Shown here: one piece after another, positions 16,033 to 23,480 of the stretch
How positions within the stretch are numbered: the first letter of the stretch is position 1
Layout of the letters: every line of letters starts with the position of its first letter
Assembly: GCF_000023585.1 (NCBI RefSeq)
Contig: NC_012914.1
Location: forward strand, 5,463,501 to 5,527,500
Origin: Paenibacillus sp. JDR-2
GTDB taxonomy: Bacteria > Bacillota > Bacilli > Paenibacillales > Paenibacillaceae
Reading direction: 5' to 3'
Length of the DNA: 64,000 nucleotides
Made by a program: the position numbers and the translations under genes
Notes under the pieces: generated by a model
Seen by the model: the letters and a program-made list of their open reading frames with translations, nothing else
Databases searched by the model: none
What the model was told of the DNA's origin: nothing

Positions 16033-16782
16033 GTGCAAAAAAATGCGGTTATCCTCTGTTCAAGCCTGCTGCTTATTCTAGGATTAGGCGCAATCGCCTA
16101 TTGGGCGCTGACTAGGGATCACTCCCAATCGATCAAAGGAAATGCGGTTATCGACTGGGTGGATTTCGTTAAGCTTAACGGTCATGCCTATACCGGCCTT
16201 TATGACGGCGTTCTTGTAAATCCGGACGATGTAACCGATGTTGTCGCAGGCAAGGTGAAGTTCAAGGTTGGGGATGTTGTTTCCAATCCGAACTACCGGA
16301 CCAAGGAAGGCGATGCGGCTTTTCTTGCTATCGGTACGCAGCTTTATGAGATAAAAGGCTACAAACCCGAGGAGATCATTGCTGCAGAGGATAAAAGCAG
16401 AATTGGCGGATACCGCATCTACGTGGAAGACTCGTATTTCAAAACGCTTAACCGGCGCAGCTTTAAGGACCTTCCTATGGACCAGGTCAGCAAGATCGAA
16501 CTGTATAAAATGAACGAAACCACTCCGTACCGGACGCTTGTTAATCAGGAGCAAGCCGACTTTATCCATCTATTGAAATCGGGCGAATATAAGCCTACTT
16601 ATACACCAAACAGCCAGAACGGAGATCCGGCATATTATTCTATGGTCTTCTATACGAACGAGCCGATCGCTTATTCATACAGTATTGCGGACGATGGCGA
16701 CCATGTTTTCTTTTACCCGTGGGATCTCAGTATCGTCGATAACCGGATACGCACGTTGCTGGGGGATTCTAACGAATCCTGA
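16033..16782 (+). CDS. Secreted or membrane-anchored hypothetical protein
   Basis: A 249-residue protein with an N-terminal hydrophobic segment (VILCSSLLLILGLGAIAYWAL) that acts as a signal anchor; a cysteine within it is not in a clear lipobox. The extracytoplasmic part (IDWVDFVKLNGHAYTGLYDG...) is rich in Tyr, Asp and Gly and ends in strands near FYTNEPIAYSYSI. I do not recognise a domain. The GTG at 16033 lies 11 bases after AGGAG; a GTG at 16021 overlaps that site. It is a single-gene unit with a terminator, divergent from the YheC/D gene. Confidence 0.75.
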   Translation: MQKNAVILCSSLLLILGLGAIAYWALTRDHSQSIKGNAVIDWVDFVKLNGHAYTGLYDGVLVNPDDVTDVVAGKVKFKVGDVVSNPNYRTKEGDAAFLAIGTQLYEIKGYKPEEIIAAEDKSRIGGYRIYVEDSYFKTLNRRSFKDLPMDQVSKIELYKMNETTPYRTLVNQEQADFIHLLKSGEYKPTYTPNSQNGDPAYYSMVFYTNEPIAYSYSIADDGDHVFFYPWDLSIVDNRIRTLLGDSNES

Positions 16783-16800
16783 AATCCTGATAACCAACAC

Positions 16801-16850
16801 AAAGGGCTGTTCCCTCTGCCAAAACCGGCTTTCGGGAACAACCCTTTTTT
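16801..16850 (+). terminator. Intrinsic terminator
   Basis: Interrupted stem AAAGGG-C-TGTTCCC / GGGAACA-A-CCCTTT with a 19-base loop and a TTTTTTG tail. Confidence 0.85.
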
Positions 16851-16972
16851 GTGCTGAACTAAAGATCCTTTTCCTTCTATCGGCTGCTTCGCGCTTGTCC
16901 ATGGAGCCCTTCCCAAAGCACCAGCTATAGCGCGAATCTACGCCTTAAGGAACAGCTTCCCTATTTCAACTT

Positions 16973-17998
16973 CTATTCCGTAATGGTCTTCGTATAAGTA
17001 CTGTTTGTTGTGATGTAGACGGTTTTGCCGTTTACTTTAATTTGGTACCAGTAGCTGTTGGCTTTCTTGATCAGCTCGGCTTTTTGGCCAAGCTCCAGTC
17101 TGCCAACCGTGGACGAGCTCGAGCTCGCAGCCGATTTCAGGCTAACCCAGCCCTTTACCGTTACCACGTATGTAGTCTTCTCATTAGACGGATTCGACGG
17201 TGTCGGATCCGGTGTTGGCGTAGGCGTTGTAGAACCGCCGCCAGTTGATGGGCCCGTCCAAGCCGGAACCGTCTTTTGCGGCGGAAGCACATACGATTGC
17301 GGAATGGTAGGCGCTTTAATGGTTTTGCCAGCCATACCCGTAAACCCGGCTGCAGGGACTACGCGGCGGGCTTCCTTAAAGTTCTCGCCCCACCAATATT
17401 CCCAGCCGTCAACCGTGCCAAGTGCTGTTGGGTTGCCGTCCGAACGTGTGCCGATAACAACCGGCTGACCATCGCGGTTGGTTCCCATGTAAATCGCAAC
17501 GTGCATAATATGATCGGTTTCCTGCCAGGTCAGAATATCGCCAAGCTTCAGGTTTTCAATGCCGGTAAGTTTCCACTTGCCGTTCACCTTCTGTTTGCCG
17601 ACACCGGCAACCTTTGTGCCAACCGTGTTGTAATTTGCGGATGTTCCTGTAACGTTAAAGCCAAAATCGCCAAATACAAAACGGACAAACCCCGAGCAGT
17701 CCTCGTAGCCGTATTTGCCGTAAGCATCCGAACCGCTGCCATAAACCATATAACCGTTTTCCATATACCAGATGGCCCGTTCGACGATTTGGTAAGCGAG
17801 AGTGTTCGACTGACTTCCGTATTTCGCACGGAAATCCGCCACATTATAGAGCTCGTCCTTCACATAGCTATCTGCGTTTATGTACTCATTGTATTTCTTT
17901 ACTGCACTTGCCGTGGTCCAGGTTGTACTTGCGTTTGCAATGCCGGCTGTCCCTAGTAAAGATCCGATAATAGCGAGGCTTAGTAATTGCTTTTTCAT
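16973..17998 (-). CDS. Secreted NlpC/P60 cell-wall hydrolase with SH3 domain
   Basis: A 341-residue exoprotein. Residues 1-23 are a signal peptide (MKKQLLSLAIIGSLLGTAGI, ending ANAS). The catalytic domain has the nucleophile in YEDCSGFV (Cys101) and the His in HVAIYMG (His166), as in NlpC/P60 endopeptidases. A Pro/Thr/Gly-rich linker (~245-280) leads to a C-terminal bacterial SH3 domain (VTVKGWVSLKSAAS..., ~285-340) expected to bind peptidoglycan. It probably cuts peptide cross-links in the wall. The start is chosen by the signal peptide and GGGAGGG upstream. A ~400-bp gap with a possible leader peptide lies upstream. Confidence 0.92.
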   Translation of the reverse strand: MKKQLLSLAIIGSLLGTAGIANASTTWTTASAVKKYNEYINADSYVKDELYNVADFRAKYGSQSNTLAYQIVERAIWYMENGYMVYGSGSDAYGKYGYEDCSGFVRFVFGDFGFNVTGTSANYNTVGTKVAGVGKQKVNGKWKLTGIENLKLGDILTWQETDHIMHVAIYMGTNRDGQPVVIGTRSDGNPTALGTVDGWEYWWGENFKEARRVVPAAGFTGMAGKTIKAPTIPQSYVLPPQKTVPAWTGPSTGGGSTTPTPTPDPTPSNPSNEKTTYVVTVKGWVSLKSAASSSSSTVGRLELGQKAELIKKANSYWYQIKVNGKTVYITTNSTYTKTITE

Positions 17999-18173
17999 GC
18001 TTTTGTCATCCCTCCCACCCCTATTAAAATATATACCAACTCTCACCGCAACGACCAAAAAGTACCACTATTGATAGACGGAGCCAAACTTACAGCCTTC
18101 TAATTTTCTACCTTTTACCAATGTTTTTTCTTCGTAAGCTTTAATGAAAATACTCGTCAAACCAAAGCCAGGA

Positions 18174-18248
18174 CTAGCTTTCATAGTACCCGGAAAGCCG
18201 TGTTATTAGGCTGTTTCCCGCAATTTTGCAGGATAAAATTCCCTTCAT
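18174..18248 (-). CDS. Candidate 24-aa leader peptide upstream of NlpC/P60 gene
   Basis: A 25-codon frame (MKGILSCKIAGNSLITRL...) has a GGAGG site nine bases upstream, which is better than many real starts here. It lies ~175 bases before the hydrolase on the same strand. Two overlapping hairpins (GGAAACAGCC / GGCTTTCC and AAAGC / GCTTT) lie in and just after it. It could be a translated leader or a small peptide. Chance is possible for so short a frame. Confidence 0.35.
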   Translation of the reverse strand: MKGILSCKIAGNSLITRLSGYYES

Positions 18249-18398
18249 ATATCATTTCCTCCGTTACCAATTATGAGAAAAAATTTAGGAAAACTCGCCC
18301 AATAAAGCAGGATACCCGCTTATAGCATTTTCTCTCTATCTTCACTATAATTTTTCTAGTACCTACTAACGCGCAATAAGACTTCCGAGGTGATACCG

Positions 18399-18575
18399 TT
18401 GTCCAAAGATAAGTTCACAGGCTACAGGGTTATGTTTAATGTAGGGCCAAGGTTTATGGTTCATGTCTATATGAAAGAGGAGTATTATGAACAGTGGCGA
18501 TATACGCGGGATCAGCGGATCACGGATGTTGTCATCGAAGAGGTTGAGGTCGAGCTCGATTATTTTCTTGGATAA
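18399..18575 (+). CDS. Small acidic hypothetical protein, 58 aa
   Basis: A 58-residue acidic protein (MSKDKFTGYRVMFNVGPRFM...) with alternating strand-like segments and a Glu-rich end (IEEVEVELDYFLG). The TTG at 18399 is chosen because GAGGTGA lies five bases upstream; the GTG at 18390 is part of that site. No family is recognised. It is a single-gene unit divergent from the NlpC/P60 gene and terminated before the transglutaminase operon. Confidence 0.65.
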   Translation: MSKDKFTGYRVMFNVGPRFMVHVYMKEEYYEQWRYTRDQRITDVVIEEVEVELDYFLG

Positions 18576-18589
18576 GTGACAAAAATTAA

Positions 18590-18640
18590 AAGGCTGCTTC
18601 CCCTGGTTCCGTCAAATGAACCTGTGGATGCAGCCTTATT
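18590..18640. terminator. Bidirectional hairpin
   Basis: AAGGCTGC / GCAGCCTT with an inner GGTTC / GAACC stem lies between the 58-aa gene and the convergent transglutaminase operon. Confidence 0.7.
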
Positions 18641-18657
18641 TCACATTCATCATTGCA

Positions 18658-19545
18658 TTAATCCTCGATTTTACGCACATCTACCGTTACCTTCAGCTGT
18701 TGCAGTCCGCTTCCGCGGTACACCCCTTTTACCGGCACAATATCTTTGTAGTCACGGCCATGCCCCAGCTTGACATACCGTTCGCCAACCGGCGCTTCAT
18801 TCGTCGGATCAAAGCTGCACCAACCAAGCTGAGGCACATAAGCCTCCACCCACGCATGAGAGGCCTGCTCGAAATCGGCGCTGCCGCCCTGAAGATCCCC
18901 TACAAAATGATAGCCGCTTACGTAACGGGCAGGAATCTGATGAAACCGGCAGCAGGCAATCATGAGATGGGCGAAATCCTGGCATACTCCGCGTTTGCGC
19001 TCGATCAGATCGCTGGCTTTCGTTGTAACCGTCGTAGCTTCCGGATCATAAATAAATTCGGTTCTGATCTTGCTAGACAAGGAAATGAGCCAGCTCAATA
19101 CGCTTATCCCTTCGCCTTCCCTCGCGTCAACGCTCTCCGCATAACGCTCTACATCAGCCGTTACATCCGCATAACTGGTCGGCAGCAGAAACTCTGCGAA
19201 ACGGTTAGCCGCTTCTTCCGTCTCCAGCCATGTCCACGCCTCCCTTGCAAGCTTGCCGTTCAATAGAGCAGCCTGCTCCTCCGGACTAGGCGCATGCCTT
19301 GTTACAACCGTCATCTGCGTTCGGATCGTCAAGCGCTTATGCGACGGGTTCACCGAGAAGGAATGCACCCGGTTGCCGAAGAAATCCTCATAGCTGAAGA
19401 GCGAGGCATTCGGCTCTATGAAGATAGCCTGCTGATAGCAGGACTGACGTTCATTTGTGCTTGGCGTAAGCCGGATCTCATTGACACTGTCCGTCGCCGA
19501 CTCCTCGTAATCGTATTGCGTAACGTGGGAAATATTTAGCTTCAT
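18658..19545 (-). CDS. Transglutaminase-like protein
   Basis: A 295-residue protein. Residues 1-80 are the bacterial transglutaminase N-terminal beta region (MKLNISHVTQYDYEE...). The transglutaminase core follows with a Cys-His-Asp triad: KRGVCQDFAH (Cys188), ASHAWVEAY (His230), GWCSFDPTN (Asp246). The start codon overlaps the stop of the upstream gene (ATGA), with GGGAGG upstream. It is the last gene of an ATP-grasp/alpha-E/transglutaminase operon found across many bacteria. In cyanobacteria and proteobacteria such sets are predicted to make and cleave peptides, but no product is established for this set. Confidence 0.92.
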   Translation of the reverse strand: MKLNISHVTQYDYEESATDSVNEIRLTPSTNERQSCYQQAIFIEPNASLFSYEDFFGNRVHSFSVNPSHKRLTIRTQMTVVTRHAPSPEEQAALLNGKLAREAWTWLETEEAANRFAEFLLPTSYADVTADVERYAESVDAREGEGISVLSWLISLSSKIRTEFIYDPEATTVTTKASDLIERKRGVCQDFAHLMIACCRFHQIPARYVSGYHFVGDLQGGSADFEQASHAWVEAYVPQLGWCSFDPTNEAPVGERYVKLGHGRDYKDIVPVKGVYRGSGLQQLKVTVDVRKIED

Positions 19546-20537
19546 GCGCTTGCCTCCCCCATGCGAAAAAAGGTTTTGGCAAATGAATGCCCAAGCATCT
19601 GGCACGCCTCCAGCAAATGACCAACGATCGATCCGTTCCGGTCGACAATCATATCCTCGTGCTCCAGGCAGGCCAGGTCTGCCTTCACCTTCGCCACTTG
19701 GCGGATAATTCGGTCATGGGCGGTACGCAGCTGTTTATCCGACAGCTCAATCTGCTTCATATGCTCGTCGAGAGCATGGAAGGAGAAATGAACGGAGCGC
19801 GGGAACGATTGGTTTAGAATGACGAATTCCACAATGGATTCCACCGACATTCCATCGGCATAATAACGGCGGAACGACTGATGACCGCTCAGCGATTTCA
19901 GGACAGCCTGCAAATACGGGTAAGCGCCGGCATTGTTCCAGCCGTCTCCAACAGCCGCATTGCCCACCGCTTTAATAATCCGAAGCGTATTCTCCGCCCG
20001 CTCCAGGAAACGCCCGCATTCGATGAAATGCCATTCGTTCTCGCGCGGCATGACCGATTGGCATAAGCCTTGGAACATAGCCGCCCATTCCCTAATCCGG
20101 CCATAGAACAAATGCGGCGATTCCTTCATCAGGTCTTCAGGCTGTTTCTCGCGCAGCCATAAGTAAAAAGCATTAATCGTGTCCCACAACTCGCTTGGAA
20201 CCTTCTCGCGCAGCGTGCGCAGGTTACCGCGGGCATGGCTAACGCAAGAGACCAGCGAGTTGGCGTTGTCCCGGTCAAGCGTGATGTAACGAAGGACGTC
20301 CTGTTCCGTATAACTGCCGTATTGCTGCTCGTAAGCGCTTCTGCTGCCCAGAGCGTCAACAATCCGGGTCCACTTGCAAGGAACTTCTTTGCTCTCGCCG
20401 TCTTGACCGCAAGCTTCAACGCCTAATTCATCTTCTGCCTGCAGGTGATAATGGACATCAATTAATCTTGCATGGTTCTCCGCCCGTTCCATATAGCGGC
20501 CGATCCAAAACAACGCTTCAGCGTTTCGGTTAAGCAC
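19542..20537 (-). CDS. Alpha-E domain protein (DUF403)
   Basis: A 331-residue, almost wholly alpha-helical protein opening with LNRNAEALFWIGRYMERAENHARLIDVHYH, the signature of the alpha-E (DUF403) family. Later helices carry ECGRFLERAENTLRII. No catalytic role is known; it always accompanies a circularly permuted ATP-grasp and a transglutaminase, and is thought to be a partner subunit. It overlaps the downstream gene by four bases and is 30 bases from the upstream ATP-grasp gene. Confidence 0.9.
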   Translation of the reverse strand: MLNRNAEALFWIGRYMERAENHARLIDVHYHLQAEDELGVEACGQDGESKEVPCKWTRIVDALGSRSAYEQQYGSYTEQDVLRYITLDRDNANSLVSCVSHARGNLRTLREKVPSELWDTINAFYLWLREKQPEDLMKESPHLFYGRIREWAAMFQGLCQSVMPRENEWHFIECGRFLERAENTLRIIKAVGNAAVGDGWNNAGAYPYLQAVLKSLSGHQSFRRYYADGMSVESIVEFVILNQSFPRSVHFSFHALDEHMKQIELSDKQLRTAHDRIIRQVAKVKADLACLEHEDMIVDRNGSIVGHLLEACQMLGHSFAKTFFRMGEASA

Positions 20538-20567
20538 AGCGATACCTCCGTTTCTAGATTAAAGCTA

Positions 20568-22028
20568 TTAGCGATTTAACACCCATGTGTCCTTCACTCC
20601 TCCGCCTTGCGAAGAGTTAACAACCAGCGAGCCTTCCCGCAAAGCAACGCGGGTAAGTCCGCCCGGAATAACATGAGTGGAATCTTCCCCCATTAGCGCA
20701 AATGCCCTCAGATCGATATGACGAGGCGTCATTTGCCCGTCGACCATGACCGGCGCACGCGACAGCTTCATTGTGGTCTGCGCGATGTAACGGCTCGGAT
20801 CTTTTTTGATCTCCTCGGCGAACTCCTTAATTTCCTTTGGAGTGGCCGTTGGGCCAATAAGCATGCCATATCCGCCGGAGAGCGAAGTTTCCTTCACGAC
20901 CAGCTGGTCCAGATGGTCCAGAACGTAGTCGCGCTCCTCCTTCCGGGATAACAGATAGGTCGGCACGTTGTGCAGAATCGGCTCTTCACCGAGATAATAA
21001 CGAATCATATCCGGAACATAAGCATACACTGCCTTATCGTCCGCAACACCCGTACCCGGTGCATTCGCTATTGCGATATTGCCTGCCCGGTAAGCGTTCA
21101 TCAGCCCCGGGACCCCAAGCAGCGAATCCGGCTGGAAGGCAAGCGGATCAAGGAAATCATCGTCTATCCGGCGGTAAATGACGTCCACCTGACGAAGGCC
21201 TCTCAGATCGCGCAAATAAATTTTGTGATCCTTATAGACCAGGTCACGGCCTTCAACCAAATGAATGCCCAGCTGCTGCGCAAGGAAGGTGTGCTCATAA
21301 TACGCCGAATTGTATGAGCCGGGAGTTAGAAGCGCAATTAACGGATCCTTTTTCCCGTTAGGTGTAAGTGAACGCAAAGAACGAAGGAAATAGTTCAGGC
21401 TGCGTTCAATGCTTTGAACGGAAGAGGACAAGTATAAATCATGGAACAGCTCGCTCATGATGGTACGGCCTTTGAACAAATACGAGTACCCGGAAGGCGA
21501 ACGGAGATTATCCTCGAGGACAAAATACCGGCCTTTCTCGTCTCTAATTAAATCTATGCCGGAGGACGTAATATACACGCCTCCCGGAACGTCTAACCCC
21601 ATCATTTCCGGGCGAAAATATACGTTGGATACAATCATTCGTCTTGGGATAACCCCGTCGGACACAATGCGCTGGGCGTGATAGATATCGTGGATGAACA
21701 TATTAAGCGCTTTGGTCCGCTGACGGACGCCGCGGTCCACTGCTTCCCATTCATGCTTGGGGATAACGCGAGGGATGTAGTCAAATGGAATGGTTCTTTC
21801 CAGAGGCTCACTTTGGTTTGGACTGTACAGGGTAAAGGTGATTCCTTCCTCCATCATGCGTTGATTAAGAGCATGCTGCCTCATCGTCAATTCCGACGGC
21901 TTCATTCTTGCGAACAATCGATGGATATTGTCATAGTGGGGACGAACCGAAAAGTCTTTCTCGAACATTTCATCGTAAAATGATTGCGAATCGTAATAAT
22001 GCGATTGCGACTGTTTGGCCGTCGACAT
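20568..22028 (-). CDS. Circularly permuted ATP-grasp type 2 protein (DUF404/407)
   Basis: A 486-residue protein beginning MSTAKQSQSHYYDSQSFYDEMF. Family marks include RRMIVSNVYFRPEMMGLDVP, YVLEDNLRSPSGYSYLF, DVIYRRIDDDFLDPL and KETSLSGGYGMLIGP, which together form the permuted ATP-grasp nucleotide and metal site. It ends PGGLTRVALREGSLVVNSSQGGGVKDTWVL, also typical. The start at 22028 is chosen for GGAGG eight to ten bases upstream; a Met six residues earlier abuts that site. It is the first gene of the operon with the alpha-E and transglutaminase genes and probably forms an amide bond on a peptide or polymer. Confidence 0.92.
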   Translation of the reverse strand: MSTAKQSQSHYYDSQSFYDEMFEKDFSVRPHYDNIHRLFARMKPSELTMRQHALNQRMMEEGITFTLYSPNQSEPLERTIPFDYIPRVIPKHEWEAVDRGVRQRTKALNMFIHDIYHAQRIVSDGVIPRRMIVSNVYFRPEMMGLDVPGGVYITSSGIDLIRDEKGRYFVLEDNLRSPSGYSYLFKGRTIMSELFHDLYLSSSVQSIERSLNYFLRSLRSLTPNGKKDPLIALLTPGSYNSAYYEHTFLAQQLGIHLVEGRDLVYKDHKIYLRDLRGLRQVDVIYRRIDDDFLDPLAFQPDSLLGVPGLMNAYRAGNIAIANAPGTGVADDKAVYAYVPDMIRYYLGEEPILHNVPTYLLSRKEERDYVLDHLDQLVVKETSLSGGYGMLIGPTATPKEIKEFAEEIKKDPSRYIAQTTMKLSRAPVMVDGQMTPRHIDLRAFALMGEDSTHVIPGGLTRVALREGSLVVNSSQGGGVKDTWVLNR

Positions 22029-22214
22029 GCCAACCGCCTCCTCCATGATGGTACAGCACCTTTCCTGATTCCTGCATTAATGACTACCAAAGTTGGTTCA
22101 GAACTTTTTATGTCATTTTAACTAACATTGATTATCTGAAAATATTTGTGAAAGTAAATTTTTGTTAGATTTATCATACAAGAAATGGATTTTAATGTCA
22201 ACTTATATAGCACG

Positions 22215-22252
22215 AAAGCAGGGCTTCTGCGCTGGCGAAGAAACCCTGCTTT
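22215..22252 (-). terminator. Hairpin downstream of globin chemoreceptor
   Basis: A 9-bp stem AAAGCAGGG / CCCTGCTTT with a 20-base loop; the T-run is weak in either direction. Confidence 0.55.
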
Positions 22253-22274
22253 ATATCATATGCCTATTCTCTTG

Positions 22275-23276
22275 TTATGTATTCAATCGACGCAAATCTT
22301 TTGTAACGGTATCCACGGTGTGCACGAATACGGCAAGCTCCTGCGATCTCGCCGCCTGATTGCGGGCTTCGACCGAGGTTTTCTCCGATTCCATTTGAAC
22401 CAAATGAATCTTCTTATGAATCTCGTCCAGATTCGTTTGAATCGTTTCCAGCGCTGAGCGCGAGGATGCCGCAAGCTTGCGAACCTCGTTAGCCACAACT
22501 TCGAAGCCTCGTCCCATTTCGCCGGCGCGCGCGGCCTCAATAGCGGCATTCAGGCCAAGAAGATGCGTCTGGTCTGCAATCCCGCGGATCAACAGCCCCA
22601 TCTCCGTGATACCCGCCAGCTCCTCCTGCAGATCTCCAAGCAGCTCATGCGAGTGGTCTTGCGACTGCGAAGTTGACACGGCCGCCTCGGCAATCGACTT
22701 GGCGCCCTGGTCAAGCTCTGTCATCAAGCCCGACAGCTGCTGCACCGACTCCGTAACAGTTGTGAGCATAACCGATCTTTGGTCAGCCAGCTCCTGAATC
22801 AAAGACTGCTCGGCACGGTTATACGCTTCAAGCACCAGCTGCGAATCCAGGTTAAACATTTTGGACAAGGAGTGCAGAACGGAAGTCCATTTCTCCGGAA
22901 TCGCAAGCTGCAGTACAGTTGCGGCAATATCCAGATAGGTCATGTAGCTTCCCAGGTACCAATCCGTCGTGAGTCCAATCCGGGAATGGACAAGCCCGAT
23001 CGTAATTCGGTTTTCGATGTAATCCTGGTCAATGACACCGGAAGCCAGAGACAGCCAATAACCGCGTTGTGTCTGTTTAAGCCGTTCAATGGTGCTCACA
23101 TTCGAGATAATGTGCATCAGATGCGGCTGTTGTTCAATGTTGTCATAGAAGCGGTTCACTACCTCTTCAACGACTTGTTCGAATATAGGCTTGCAATCGG
23201 CGAGCCGTTTCAAGTCCTCTTCATTAATTCGGGTATATTCCAGCTGTTTGCGGCGTTCTTCTGAGACTTTAATCAT
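22275..23276 (-). CDS. Globin-coupled methyl-accepting protein (HemAT-like)
   Basis: A 333-residue soluble sensor. Residues ~10-160 are a globin-sensor domain with proximal His97 (ITIGLVHSRIGLTTDWYLG), implying haem and oxygen or redox sensing. Residues ~170-333 are a short chemoreceptor signalling hairpin with a well-conserved tip (NAAIEAARAGEMGRGFEVVANEVRKLA). It is about 100 residues shorter than Bacillus HemAT, with the methylation helices abbreviated, so it may signal to CheA without normal adaptation or serve another output. No transmembrane segment is present. It is a single-gene unit. Confidence 0.9.
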   Translation of the reverse strand: MIKVSEERRKQLEYTRINEEDLKRLADCKPIFEQVVEEVVNRFYDNIEQQPHLMHIISNVSTIERLKQTQRGYWLSLASGVIDQDYIENRITIGLVHSRIGLTTDWYLGSYMTYLDIAATVLQLAIPEKWTSVLHSLSKMFNLDSQLVLEAYNRAEQSLIQELADQRSVMLTTVTESVQQLSGLMTELDQGAKSIAEAAVSTSQSQDHSHELLGDLQEELAGITEMGLLIRGIADQTHLLGLNAAIEAARAGEMGRGFEVVANEVRKLAASSRSALETIQTNLDEIHKKIHLVQMESEKTSVEARNQAARSQELAVFVHTVDTVTKDLRRLNT

Positions 23277-23438
23277 ATTTCTGATCTCCCCTTATAAAGT
23301 CAAAAAGTCTTATAAAGATTATATCGGAAAATAGGGAACCGACTTGTATGTATTCTTGTATTCTTCATGACGAAAGGGGGGGCTTAATTAGCAACCTGCG
23401 CATTCGAATGTTCTTCATCCGTAGACAACAAACAAAAA

Positions 23439-23472
23439 AACGGCTGTACAGGCTTACACCTGCACAGCCGTT
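23439..23472 (-). terminator. Terminator of prkA
   Basis: A 14-bp stem AACGGCTGTACAGG / CCTGCACAGCCGTT; the minus-strand transcript continues into a run of seven T. Confidence 0.9.
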
Positions 23473-23480
23473 TCATTTTA

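Noticed and set aside
18100..18250. c-di-GMP or c-di-AMP riboswitch upstream of the NlpC/P60 gene
   Set aside because: AAAGCC- and CCGG-like pieces are present but the conserved order of the GEMM-I and ydaO aptamers is not.
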